From Laetiporus sulphureus 93-53 (taxonomy: Eukaryota > Basidiomycota > Agaricomycetes > Polyporales > Laetiporaceae), in contig NW_024468545.1 of the NCBI RefSeq assembly GCF_001632365.1, positions 37,177 through 101,176 on the forward strand: DNA of 64,000 nt, given 5' to 3'. The notes under the pieces are model-generated. The model was not told where the DNA came from, made no database searches, and was given only the letters and a program-made list of their open reading frames with translations. The position numbers and the translations under genes are program-made. Below are positions 11,078 through 21,028 of this stretch, piece after piece. Numbering within the stretch: position 1 is the first letter of the stretch; each line of letters opens with the position of its first letter.

Positions 11078-12393
11078 GGCGTTTTGCGAGAGCTGGAAGA
11101 GAAGCAGGCGCGCACCCGCGTATTGGGTCTCATAAGCGCTCGACTAACTCGACGCCACCTCGACGCCCAGCACTGAGCACTGAAGTACTGACGCCCAACA
11201 CCCACTGCAGTTTCTTTGAGCATGAATGGGCCACTATGATGTCTCGCAACATTCTGAGACCCGCCAATTGAGACCGGAAGCCACCGTATCCTCACACGAC
11301 TGCCTGAACATCTGCTAATGGGTCATATCATGGTCTTTTGTGTTCCTCGGCAAATACGCACTCGACGGACTGTCTTTCCTAGTATATATGCGCTCTCGAT
11401 ACCCTGGAACCCTACAGATTCTACCTTGGAGTGTGTTACTGTCATTGGAGTTCAAAAGCAGGCACGTTCTTCGGTCGGTCTCGTACCTGCATTTCTCTTG
11501 TCTGTCGACTGACATGATTCGCCGTGTACGTTCTCTCCGCATTGCGTTGCCGATTATATTTTTATTTCTTTAAAGAGCTATTGAAAGTTCAGCGGTCGCA
11601 GGTATCTTACGCTTTGTAAGACACTTGTTATATACTTAACAACAGACGGAGGGGGAACATTAGCCCTTCTCAGATGGATTTGTAGGCTCTAAATGCGCCG
11701 AAACGCCTGTTCTACTTCTCCTTGCGATGTTCCGGTTAAATCCTCGCATTGAAACCTATGATTTTACGAATACAAGTTGTCAGTATGTCGCTCTTGTCGC
11801 GTACGAAGTCTTCACGAGCTTATCATACGTCTCCTCAATGCAGTGCCGAGTGCCTCACAGTGCTACCTGGATCAACAATTGCGACTAGCCGACCTGTTAG
11901 CCTCTCGTTCGCTGCTCATGCATAGCATGTCTTGATATCGCACACGAAACATGAATATCTTGAAACACTGCGTCTAGTAGCGAAGTATCTGATGCGCATA
12001 ATCTCACGCAAGCATTTCTCTCCATACCTATGGAAACAGTCTCTCATAATGTTTCACATGTCATGTTCACTCGGAACATGCGGCTTTACGAATCCATCAG
12101 TGACTTCGTCCCACTCATCTCTGCTAAATAGTATTCTGTACGAAGTTGATGGTAATCATCATGATAGGCTCAACAACGTCTTAGTGAGATGTTCTGAAAT
12201 GAAGTGAAACCACCCGAAATTCCAGTACGCTATGCGTTGGTTTCAGATATGATACATAGCATGTTCACTTTCTTGTTCTCTTCATAGGAGTCTCATGTGG
12301 AAGTTCAACTTAACTGTGAACTGTATGTGAGTCGGCAAGTAGCCTGATGATATATACGCCGAAATGCACCACTTGCTTATCATGCCAAATCAA
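11078..12393. other. Intergenic, no supported gene
   Basis: About 1.3 kb upstream of CCT8. Open frames here are short, have no motif or splice support, and occur on both strands at the level expected by chance. The first part should hold the CCT8 promoter; no clear TATA was seen. Confidence 0.5.
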
Positions 12394-12840
12394 CTAGACA
12401 ATATATATCGGCGGCTGGGAGTGCAGATCGTTAATCGCTGTGTAGATGCCTTTCACTTGATCATGACGGTGTTCGACGCGCTTGTCAGCCAGGGTGGCAT
12501 TGACAATATTGTCAATTGGCATGCATACGTGGGGGGCTACTGAGAAGCAGAAGTCCTTGAGGCCCTTCTTCACCCAAATTCCGAACACCTGCCTTTGGAC
12601 TCTATAAAATAATAAATTGCATTAGTATTCTCATAATTTGGAGTACGGCATACCGACGCTGTGGGTAACAATGTGGGTAACAAGGATGCGAACTTGATCT
12701 TCCCACCATGATGTGACAAATGTGAATTGAAGCATACATGCATGTGGTCGCCGTGACATTAGTGTTGACGACTCGTTCGGTAATTCCTCCCTTGCGCTGA
12801 GAACTTGAACGAAACCTTCTTCATCCGCTCCTGAGGACAC
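12394..12840 (-). CDS. Uncharacterised two-exon gene or gene relic
   Basis: A textbook intron lies on the minus strand at 12,653-12,602: donor GTATGCC, branch-like ATACTAATGC, acceptor TTTTATAG, 52 nt. The exon after it runs to a stop at 12,394 and encodes a compact sequence (VFGIWVKKGLKDF ... PIDNIVNATLADKRVEHRHD ... INDLHSQPP) that looks protein-like. The upstream exon and start are uncertain. The phase fits a frame beginning at an ATG near 12,711, while the longest open frame upstream (to 12,840) is in another phase. I do not recognise the family. It could be the 3' end of a decayed gene. Confidence 0.35.
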
Positions 12841-13420
12841 TTCCCGCTTTGCAGGGCATTTATCCTGGGAGGCTGGAGCACAAGTGGCAGTGCCATACTT
12901 CTATTCCGACCACGCTGTCTTATTCTCAACAATAGATGGACGCTGAAGGACGGTCATGAGGCAACGTCGCACATGGCTGAAGACGTCGGTAAAGATGGTA
13001 GCCCCGGACAAGCCTCTTCGAAAGGATAGCCCATCACTCCGCCTGGCCATCCACGGACTTCTTACGCCGGCGTGCACTCGAATTGGAAGCAAGAAGTCAA
13101 TGATGCAGCGTCGAGGCCGACATCGCTATGCCTCGAGATGTCAAAATGGCTGCTTGGCGGATACATCTCCGACTGCTTGCATGCATCAGCCGTCCAGAAA
13201 CGTCGTTCGTTGACTCATAATTTGATACATTTGGGGTGCCTCATCAGTTGAGGATGTCACATTCGGTCTCATGCGCGCGCATGTCCGGTGGTTCTTGCAG
13301 GGATGCTTCAACGGGGCGTTGGCACCTGCAATTTGTATAAGTAGAGGCGTTCACGAAGAATTTTCAGCGTGCCTGCGACTTCTTCCGTGTCTGCTAACGC
13401 GTCCTCTCATTGCAGTCCTT
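12841..13420. promoter_or_regulatory. Upstream region of the DPBB gene, TATA-like box at 13,336-13,341
   Basis: No supported gene. TATAAG sits about 80 bp before the ATG at 13,421, with a CT-rich stretch (TTCTTCCGTGTC, TCCTCTCATTGCAG) between, typical of fungal core promoters. A direct run of GCGCGCGCATG lies near 13,273. Confidence 0.4.
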
Positions 13421-14008
13421 ATGAAGTCTTCTCTCTTTGCCGTCGCGCTGTTCCTGGGTGTCGCAAGGGCGCAGAATGGCACGGGAACGTGTAAGGAGAA
13501 TACACTCCCTCGATCATGCCTAAGCCTGACAGGAGCCGCTCCAAGTGTTCTGGTTCACACCAGGTGTAGGAGCGTGCGGTTTCAACAATACTAGCGACCA
13601 GTACGTTGCATCTGTATCGGCCGCGGTCTTTGACGGATACCCGTAAATGTCTTTCCCCCCTTTTTATCGAAACATACACTCACTCGTTCCAACAGAGGGG
13701 CCACGTCCAATCCAAATGAGTAGGCCGATGTCTATTGTTGTAGCAGCCGTCCACGCTCACCGTCGCTCACATAGCAACCCTATCTGCCAGCACAACTTGA
13801 CCGTGTCTTGTTCGTGACCAGCGACGATCTTCGAAAACGAGATGCTGATCATCCCTTTGTAGATAATGGCACCAATGTGACAGCGCAGATCGTCGACTAC
13901 TGTCCCTCTTGCCCAGACACAAATGTCGGATTGTCGCCCATCGCGTTCGAGGAATTCGCTAACACTACTCAAGGCATCGTCTCCGGCGTTTACTGGATCG
14001 TTGACTGA
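13421..14008 (+). pseudogene. Secreted RlpA-like double-psi beta-barrel protein, probably broken
   Basis: MKSSLFAVALFLGVARAQNG is a clean signal peptide. It is followed by TPGVGACGFNNTSDQYVASV and later NPNDNPICQHNLTV and AQIVDYCPSCPDTNVGLSP, the signature of fungal DPBB/RlpA-expansin-like secreted proteins (cerato-ulmin/barwin-fold relatives that may bind wall glycans). Introns can be seen at about 13,489-13,534, 13,648-13,696 and 13,720-13,778. However, the first join does not keep frame with any good donor. The third exon also changes frame between NLTVS and FVTSDDL near 13,808. Either two small indels have broken the gene or the sequence has errors. It ends at TGA 14,006-14,008. Family call is firm, integrity doubtful. 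Confidence 0.6.
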
Positions 14009-14368
14009 GCTGTATGCAAGCAAGTCGAGTGTACTAACAGAACTTGACGGAGTACGGAAGAGAACGGATTTTGACCCTGCAATGGCTGTATTTCATACCA
14101 GGCGGACGTTCCTTGTTTTGAAATTGGTGATCGGTAATCGGACAAAGTTTGTGCACTGTCCTGTTAGCTACGACTAGTGAGCCGATGAGTAATAGCTCGA
14201 CTGCATTAAAACGATGAATGACTACAAGCAATGCTGAGATAGCGAGATTCCTAGCGACCGAAAAGGCCGTGAATGATACTTGCACGAGGGAAAACCCAGC
14301 CAGGTCAGAGCTAATCAATTACTCTGGGGCTCACCATGATCTTCCTTTTCACAACGGTTGTCCAAAAC

Positions 14369-15963
14369 TTACTTCGTCTTCGAACTTTCGCCTGCAAGCT
14401 GCCCTTCTTTCCCTGACTGCTCCCTCTGCCCTGCTCTTTCCTTAGCCTGTGCCTCCCACTTCTTCAGCCTATCCTCGTACCACTCCCATACAGCCCTTCC
14501 CATCGTCTCCCCACCGAATTCTCCATCGTCTGTGAATCCAGTATGCGATGCAGTCTCAGTAACTCCAGCCATTTCTTTCGCCTTCCCTTTCGCCTTTCCT
14601 TTATCTGCCTTTTCCCCGGCTGGAGGAGAGGGTCTCTTTGGCAGTGGCGGCAGAGCCACCTGCACAACAGCACACTCGCGATAGAGAGCACCGGGCTTCA
14701 ACACCTCCTCATAGAAAGTTCTATTTTCTGTTGCCTCTTGCTTGTCCCGCAGCGGCGCAGAGTTCACAGCAGCATTGACCTGAGCAAAGACGCGTTTCAT
14801 AGGAGTGGGGAGAAATAGCGCATGTAACACCGACTGGATTGCATTGTCTGGTGACTTTGTGATCACCACAAGAAGAGGTAATAGGACGATGTATCTGGAG
14901 GTGATCAGCATCAGAGCAAGCCTCTTGAAACGATACTTACAGCAGAAAACCTGGCAGTGACCACCCTTCATCGGCATTTCGTTCAGCACCGAACAAAGGC
15001 GCGATCGTATCCTTGCGACTGATGCCAGGGCTCACGGAAACGGCAATGATGTTGGAGGGATGGTGGACATCTTTCTGGAGCATCTTCTTGTCCTTATTCT
15101 TCGTTTCCGTACTTGTGACGTTGCTAGGAGGTGCACCAGCAGGAGCTCGGTTGGGCAACGAATCGAGCACGCGCTGCAGATGGCGAGTCAGCACGGCCGT
15201 GCGGAGAGCTCTAGTTCCCTCTTGGACGAAAAGGGATGAAGGTCGACTCGCATCGATCGATGTGAACTGTCTGCCAAATACTGTGGCAGATGCAGCGTAG
15301 AAAGGATTCACCACATTGACTATGCGGATATCGCGCTCAACGGGTTCGACGAGTAACGCGGGTAGCAGGAGAGTGACCATCAAGAACGTGGCCAATGATG
15401 AGGTCTCTCGTTGTTCGGCCGGGCTGGGTACGCCTTGTGACTTGCGTCGCACGTTGAACAGAGATCCTATTCCATGATACTCATGAGCAAAGACGATAGC
15501 ATCGAGCCGTTGATCTTGTCCAGTGAGAAAACGAGTGCAGAATTCACGGATAGATGCTGGGTTGGACAGCTCAGCGTGTTCGGCAAAGATGTTCTCGTTG
15601 TTGGTTGTCGACCGGAGAAGGGGTATCAAGACGGATGGATATGCATGGTCAAGCGGATACGAGGATATCGCTATGATCTGGGCACCTCGAGACGCCAGAG
15701 AGGTGATCAGAGCTAACCCTAGCGGGCTGAACGCACCCTACTAGATGGTAGTTGATTATAAAACTGATCAACGACCATGGAGGAACGGTTTACGCAACTG
15801 TAACCAGGATCACTCGAGCATGTAGGTCGCGCTCTCGGTTTGTAGCTCGTCCTTGCGAAAAAGCGTATACAACCACGAGAACCACGGCCGATACAGCCGC
15901 ATGTATATAGTATTTTGACGGCAGAATAGACGACGCAAGAGAAAAGGCCGCTTGAAGCACCAT
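14369..15963 (-). CDS. Membrane-anchored short-chain dehydrogenase-like protein (DUF1776 type)
   Basis: Three exons, 15,963-15,799, 15,737-14,941 and 14,894-14,369, give 1,488 nt and 495 residues in frame. The start MVLQAAFSLASSILP is followed by a hydrophobic helix (residues about 20-38). Then comes the Rossmann nucleotide motif VILVTGAFSPLGLALITSL (TGxxxxxG), which is split by the first intron between VT and GAF. The C-terminal half has IIAVSVSPGIS and a second hydrophobic segment LLPLLVVI, then a Lys/Glu-rich tail. This matches fungal SDR relatives of the DUF1776 family; substrate unknown, probably an endomembrane oxidoreductase. The first donor GTTGCG is unusual, but the join restores the motif exactly. 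A damaged copy of exon 1 and its upstream region lies at 24.5 kb. Confidence 0.7.
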
Positions 15964-16376
15964 TGAGCTCCGAATCCTGTTGCGACCGACCGTTGAACAC
16001 GGCTTCAGTTTTGACTTCGGAAAGCAAGCAGGCTCGCCACTAGGCGTTTACGCAATACGTGGAGTGGAGTGAAAAACAAAGATTGCAAAAATCAGCACGA
16101 GTGTTGGGGACTCTGAACAATGGACGAGTGTGCGTAGCGCACTCGAATGACACCAACCAAACTAGTAGTATCCGGCATCATCCGGCGGATGTTTCCCACA
16201 AGTCCGACGAGCTCGAACTTTTATGCTACACAGTTGCTTGACACTGAGACACCATCGTTCTGCTGACCAAGTCCTAGATATAGCTCTCGTCCTGAAATCA
16301 CGGAGTTTTCCGGCCTCTCCCGTGTACACAGTAAGGGGAGTGCAACGGGACGGGCCGACTCCCATTCGGCAATCTA
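15964..16376. promoter_or_regulatory. Upstream region of the dehydrogenase gene
   Basis: No gene. The first 150 bp (GCAAGCAGGCTC, CACTAGGC, ACGTGGA and flanks) are repeated in diverged form at about 24,600-24,700, so promoter and exon 1 were duplicated together. Confidence 0.5.
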
Positions 16377-16714
16377 CACAGCCTGCACAGATTTATTTTT
16401 CCACGGGAAACCTGATGGAAAAATGGTGAAAATATCTTAAGTCTGGATATGGAAATAGTTTGGAAATCGGGTGGAGACAATTGAGTTATGTTACAATTGC
16501 TTCACCGAAACATATCAGTATCACATATTTTTGGACTGAAATATCTTCCTTTGGGAAATAGTTTCACTATTGCTGATATGTTTCAGTAAAACAATCATAA
16601 CATAATTTAATTGTCTCCGCCCAATTTCCAAACTATTTCCATATCCAGACATAAGATATTTTCACCATTTTTGCATCAGGTTTCCCGTGGAAAAATAAAT
16701 CTATGCAGACTGTG
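16377..16714. mobile_element. Foldback MITE, 338 bp, 3-bp CTA target duplication
   Basis: Inverted arms of about 147 bp run from CACAGCCTGCACAG at 16,377 to CTATGCAGACTGTG ending at 16,714, roughly 90% identical by eye, with a loop near 16,525-16,570. CTA flanks both ends exactly (16,374-16,376 and 16,715-16,717). CAC termini plus 3-bp duplications fit a CACTA-like non-autonomous DNA transposon. It shows no similarity in its arms to the foldback at 6.5 kb apart from the CAC ends and AT-richness. It contains no coding sequence. Confidence 0.8.
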
Positions 16715-16734
16715 CTATGTGTATTGTTTATCCC

Positions 16735-16748
16735 TGACAGAGATCTGT
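16735..16748. repeat. Left target-site duplication of the LINE
   Basis: TGACAGAGATCTGT, identical to 18,967-18,980. It directly abuts the poly(A) tail of the minus-strand element. Confidence 0.92.
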
Positions 16749-17039
16749 TTTTTTTTTATTTTTTTTTATACAATTTATATCCCACCCCGAAGGGGCGGTC
16801 GGAGGTGTGTAAATACATGTCTTGTAACAACGGAGGACCAGACGCATCTGGGGGCGAAGAAGCTTAACGTACAGACACCAGGTCCCCACGGACGCAACAG
16901 AGCAGGCGTATAGTAGAAGGGCACGAAGCCCGGTAAGCTGTGTCATGGACCACGCAAGCACCGATAACCTAACAAAATGCATATGCCTAACCACACTCAA
17001 AAACCGCGCCGCGGTCAGTCCGTTGACTCGTTAGAAACA

Positions 17040-17083
17040 CTGTTTAAGGGGAATCGAACCCCCAAGATACTCCCACCAAACAG
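17040..17083 (-). ncRNA. tRNA-like acceptor/T-arm minihelix with Pol III B-box in the LINE 3' region
   Basis: The minus strand reads CTGTTTG, a 13-nt linker, then GGGGG-TTCGATT-CCCCT, then TAAACAG. The T-arm has a 5-bp stem and a canonical 7-nt loop with GGTTCGATTCC matching the RNA polymerase III B-box. The flanking 7-mers pair as an acceptor stem (one G-U) and extend by an A-T pair. The D and anticodon arms are missing, so it is not a normal tRNA. It may be a decayed tRNA, a structural element of the LINE 3' region, or a coincidence of folding. Confidence 0.5.
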
Positions 17084-17456
17084 TCCTCGTTCACCGCAGA
17101 GGCAAAGTGGCGTGCGGGACATGGTGACCAGTTGAACATTGAGGGGGAGCCGGCTGGACCAGGGTTAGTGAATTGCACGACGGCGGGCCGAAGGGCGGAG
17201 TGAGTTGGCAGCCAAAGAGATGTCGGGGCGGAGGGAAAGAACTGAGGGAATCGACAGAATGAATGGGTGACGCGCGGCGAACCCTACCACGCAGCAGGCT
17301 GGATAAAAACTGATCCCCTGTGTTTAAGTGTTGCTACGCCGGCATGTTGACCCCGTATTCGGTGCGGGCATGCCTTGTGGTGACGGAGGGGAGCGGACGG
17401 GGGCGCTAGAAAAGAAGAAGGAAGGAACGTGGTGGAAATTAAAGTCGCACTCGCCC

Positions 17457-18965
17457 CTACATAGCAACATCCGAGTCGCCAATAGAGGGCAGCGCGGGGC
17501 GCTCGAGAGAGGAGGTCGGAGCAGGGCCAGCGCTCCGGAAAGAGGTGCGTTTGGGGCACTGGTCGGAGTCGGCGTGGTGGAGACCACGGCAGTTCACGCA
17601 ACGCGCATGAGCGCAGGGTTCGGAGGCGGCGCGATTCTCCTTCGCGCACATGGCACACCGAGCGCGGTGCACCGATTCGAGATGGTGGCCAGCACAGACA
17701 CGGCACCGGGGCGGCTTCGTGCATCCTGCAGCGAGGTGGCCATAACCCCAGCACCTCGTACACTGTCGGAGGCGCGGCTTATCACGCCAGCGCGACGTGG
17801 TGACGGGAGTACCGAAAGCGAAGAGGGGGGTCTGAAGGAGGGCAGTGAGGATGGAGCCATCCGGGTCTTCGAAACCGAGGACGACAGACGAGCGAGCACC
17901 GTCGATCTGCTCAGGTCGACGTGCCCAGCGCGGAGGTTGGGTGATGTGGAGGCGCGCAAGCGTGGGGTTCTTCACGAGCTCGGTCGACAGAGTCGACATC
18001 GAGTGGACAGCGCCGCCAGTGGCTGCCCGGGTGCTGACATTGCTGACGAGAATCCGAGACCACTTGACATCCCTGGAGACATGGTGATCCGGGTCGAGCT
18101 TGAGGGCAGCACGGAGGGTCGGGAGATGTTCGTCAATGCGGCGGTAGGAGGTGGCAGGAGGGAAGGCCAGGACGATGTTGCCAGAGGAGCTCGGATAGAC
18201 CGCAAGCGCAGCCATTCCTCCAGCAGTTGGAATCGCAGCCAGTGCTGCGTTCACATCACTGACCAGTTGGGCAGGGGGAGTCTGAAGCAAGTGGCCCGGC
18301 GCGGAGCCAGCAAATCGAACCACGTACCGCAAGGGCTCCGCGACCTGCTTGGGCTTAGGAGCCTTCGGGGTAGCGGGCGGGTTCGGAGTCGTCACGGGAG
18401 GAGCCGGACGAGGTTTAGCGGCTGCAGCCGCGTACGAGCGCTTCTTCGGAGTGCCACGTACCTGATGTTGGGGAGGAGGGGGGGCCATCGCCTGCGACAG
18501 GGGGGTCGCAGTCACCATTCGAGTCTCCAAGGCATCAAGCCTGGCGTCGAAGGCGGCGCGAAGGCCCTGGAGAGCCGCCGCGAGGTCGGGTCCGGTGGTC
18601 GGAGGGGCGGGCTGAGGCGGGGCCTCGACCACCGCTTGGGAGGCCGGTGCCGGGTTGAAAAGTTTGAGGGCTGATTTGAGGCGTTCGGACATTAGAGGAG
18701 GAAGGTGCTTGTGCTTGCAGCGCCCAGCCGCCAGCACCAACACTCGTCGAGTGGCCTTCTGTACCGCAAAAACTGCGTCGATGACAGAGTCGAGATCCGC
18801 GAGTAAATCAGCGGGACCCTGAGCCGACCAAGGTCGGAGAGCCTGGCGTATCGCCAGTGTAAGAGAGGGGGTCAGGTCAGAAAAATCATCAAGAGAGGCA
18901 GAGGGCGCAGGGGATGACCCCCGGGCGCTTGCCGACGCAGATGGTGGTTGCGGTTCAAGATCCAT
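17457..18965 (-). CDS. LINE ORF1 nucleic-acid-binding protein with zinc knuckles
   Basis: Uninterrupted 502-codon ORF from ATG 18,965. The N-terminal region is Ser/Ala/Pro rich and helical. A short coiled region (ALQGLRAAFDARLDALETRM) precedes a Pro/Lys linker. A central RRM-like part contains YVVRFAGSAPGHLL and WSRILVSNVST. At the C-terminus are three Cys/His clusters: QCTRCWGYGHLAAGC (canonical CX2CX4HX4C), RCRVCAGHHLESVHRARC, and CVNCRGLHHADSDQC. This layout is that of ORF1/Gag proteins of Tad-like and related LINEs, which coat the element RNA. The ORF is intact, so the copy may be young, but without ORF2 it would need enzymes in trans. Confidence 0.85.
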   Translation of the reverse strand: MDLEPQPPSASASARGSSPAPSASLDDFSDLTPSLTLAIRQALRPWSAQGPADLLADLDSVIDAVFAVQKATRRVLVLAAGRCKHKHLPPLMSERLKSALKLFNPAPASQAVVEAPPQPAPPTTGPDLAAALQGLRAAFDARLDALETRMVTATPLSQAMAPPPPQHQVRGTPKKRSYAAAAAKPRPAPPVTTPNPPATPKAPKPKQVAEPLRYVVRFAGSAPGHLLQTPPAQLVSDVNAALAAIPTAGGMAALAVYPSSSGNIVLAFPPATSYRRIDEHLPTLRAALKLDPDHHVSRDVKWSRILVSNVSTRAATGGAVHSMSTLSTELVKNPTLARLHITQPPRWARRPEQIDGARSSVVLGFEDPDGSILTALLQTPLFAFGTPVTTSRWRDKPRLRQCTRCWGYGHLAAGCTKPPRCRVCAGHHLESVHRARCAMCAKENRAASEPCAHARCVNCRGLHHADSDQCPKRTSFRSAGPAPTSSLERPALPSIGDSDVAM

Positions 18966-18966
18966 G

Positions 18967-18980
18967 TGACAGAGATCTGT
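18967..18980. repeat. Right target-site duplication of the LINE
   Basis: TGACAGAGATCTGT, identical to 16,735-16,748. It directly abuts the 5' end of the element. Confidence 0.92.
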
Positions 18981-19096
18981 GAGCATCTGCAAGTTGCAAC
19001 TCAAGTAGCTCCCTGCGAACATTTCCAGGCTATGCGTATGTGACATGGCGGAATTGACTTGTTGTATGTAGGACTGACGATTTGGTTCCATGTAGA

Positions 19097-20491
19097 ATGT
19101 CCGATACCAGCAAAGAGACTTTGGCATCTGAAGTCTCTGAGCAACAACGGCTCTCTGCACAGCTCCAGCTGATCGTGAAGCTTGCTGGTCCCAAGTTTAG
19201 CTGCGAACATTGCAAGATCAAGTGGCAGCACTACGTCAGCGGAAGCGACGTGCCGGTCGAGCTGCGTTTCCTCGACGCGATCGCTCTGATGTTGACCAGC
19301 GGGAAGCCTGGTGATGACCTCGCGGCAGCTTTCGATCGGCATTTCCGAGGGACAATTCTTGTGCTTGCAAAGAGTGGCATTGCAGACGCCAGAGACAGGT
19401 GTGTTGCTACGGACCTCATCCATGCCGTCGCGGAAGCCAGGGATGCACCCGACATTCTGCCGGTCGTTCTTCCCTGTTGCCATCTCGAAATGCAAAAGCG
19501 TATCGATAAGCTGCACGAATGCATTCTTCAATTCCTTGCTGTATTTGAAACGGCTGTGGCGCAATTCCGAGGGGCGCCACAAGTCGAAGAGGAGATAATC
19601 GCCGAAAACCTGGCTCAGGATGTTCCGGAAGTGCGACATCTCAGTGGTACCTACCGCGCTCATCTTGCCGCGCTCTCCCTGCAGAGCAAAATACTCTGGA
19701 CCCCGAGAACGAATCGTCATCCTTGCAGGCGTCCATGGCGCTTACCAACAGCTCACACGCCCTCCTAAACTCGATTATCCTACAGGGTGTGGAGAAATCT
19801 GCACGTTACAAGGTCGGAGAATGGGGAAAGGCAGCGTATCTGCTCAAGAAACATCTCTTGAAAGTGTGTGCTTATTGGGACGGCGCGTCGTTTGTGCTTG
19901 AACATGTGCGCACATACTTTCCCGACGGAAAGATCCGTCACCGTTGGGTTGGCGAGGTCGACTCTGGAGAGGGTGTCTGACATCTCTGCGGCCTATCGAA
20001 TGCTTATTTCTGAGCGCTTCGAGGCAATGTGACTATCCAAGGCGCTATCGGATCGCGGCTCTTTGGGCAACCTGGATGAACCACTTGAAGTACGCGTGAC
20101 TCCTCACCCTGAGCTGCGCCTCATCGTTGACATCGATTTGAGAGCGACTCCGAGCGGATTTGACAAAGTGTCGAGTCGAGTCAAAGCACGGTACATCGGA
20201 CGTCGCAAACGAGCATGCTTTTGCTGCACCCGGTGGATTGACGCATATAATGACATGTTCAATACCCGCTGGGTTTTGCCGCGTGGATATGGGAAGATCG
20301 ACCCGACGTGGGCACTTGTACCTCTCCCACGGGAATCCTTTCCAGACATGTTGGATACAAAGCATCTGCCAGACTGTGATGTATCTTGCCCGATTGAGGA
20401 TCATTTAGTACATCTGGTTTGGCAGCTTGTCCCGGAGAGTGAATCTCTATATCAGGAAGATGGCAACGATGAGTTTGGAGCCCTTATATAA
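19097..20491 (+). pseudogene. OTT_1508-type deaminase family copy B, frameshifted
   Basis: From ATG 19,097 the product reads MSDTSKETLASEVSEQ, with a CEHCK pair near residue 37, LRFLDAIALMLTSGKPG, and MQKRIDKLHECILQF. A 1-nt loss relative to copy A near 19,692 shifts the frame. A second shift lies near 19,968 and a TGA near 20,030 (copy A has Gly there). The 3' part (20,063-20,491) is open and holds the zinc-site motifs VTPHPELRLI and KRACFCCTRWID, then GYGKIDPTWA. All catalytic residues survive but cannot be read in one frame. Its 5' flank closely matches that of copy A. The LINE insertion ends 116 bp upstream of the ATG. Confidence 0.75.
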
Positions 20492-21028
20492 TACAGACAG
20501 TCCATACTTGAAGATGATGTAGCGCAAAGTGTAAATGTCTTCAGGTTGGCAATGTGATCTCTCTACTGCTCACTTCGTGGTCTCAATTAGCTTCCTCACA
20601 AGATCAATTTATACGCAAGTATTGTACAATTTCAACAGTCGCGTGAGTTCCTCCGAGCTTGAATGAATGCTCGACACGTACAACCTATTTCAGACAATCA
20701 TATTTATAAAGCATAACGACACTCCTCCCTGCGATCAGTATGAGTCCATAACGGGGCTTATGTACAAACAGTACTAGGGGAATGAAGATGAACATGAATA
20801 AACCGCGGAAAGAAAACAAAATTTGAGGTTGATCGAATTTCGGCCGAACGCCATGTACTAAGTGCTTACCAGTTAAGCGACTAGCTAGTACAATGTATTC
20901 CTCAGCGCTTGAAGTTGCAGGAGTTCCGGCTGCAACAAGAGCAATGCATTTATCGTTCGGCTGTTCCAGCTAAGGCAGTGTTCGTCGTGGCTACGGTCAA
21001 GAATTCACCCTCCTGATGTAGCCCCTTC
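20492..21028. other. Intergenic, no supported gene
   Basis: 3' flank of deaminase copy B. No motif, repeat or splice structure was recognised. Confidence 0.5.

Larger units (their letters stand above)
16749..18966 (-). mobile_element. Short non-LTR retrotransposon (LINE) with ORF1 but no ORF2
   Basis: The minus-strand element ends in an A-rich tail (T-run at 16,749-16,768 on the plus strand) and starts at 18,966, one base before the ORF1 ATG. TGACAGAGATCTGT flanks it exactly at 16,735-16,748 and 18,967-18,980, a 14-bp target-site duplication. Length is 2,218 bp. After ORF1 there are about 690 bp of 3' sequence, including CACACCTCCGACCGCCCC and a GGGG/CCCC hairpin near the tail. No endonuclease or reverse transcriptase is present. 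The perfect duplication shows it arrived by target-primed reverse transcription in this shortened form. Its GC-rich composition stands out from the flanks. Confidence 0.9.

Noticed and set aside
17040..17083. Complete tRNA gene
   Set aside because: Only the acceptor and T-arm can be built. The 13-nt linker cannot hold D and anticodon arms.
17328..18674. 448-codon plus-strand open frame
   Set aside because: It is the antisense shadow of the GC-rich LINE ORF1, whose zinc knuckles, poly(A) tail and target duplication fix the minus strand as coding.
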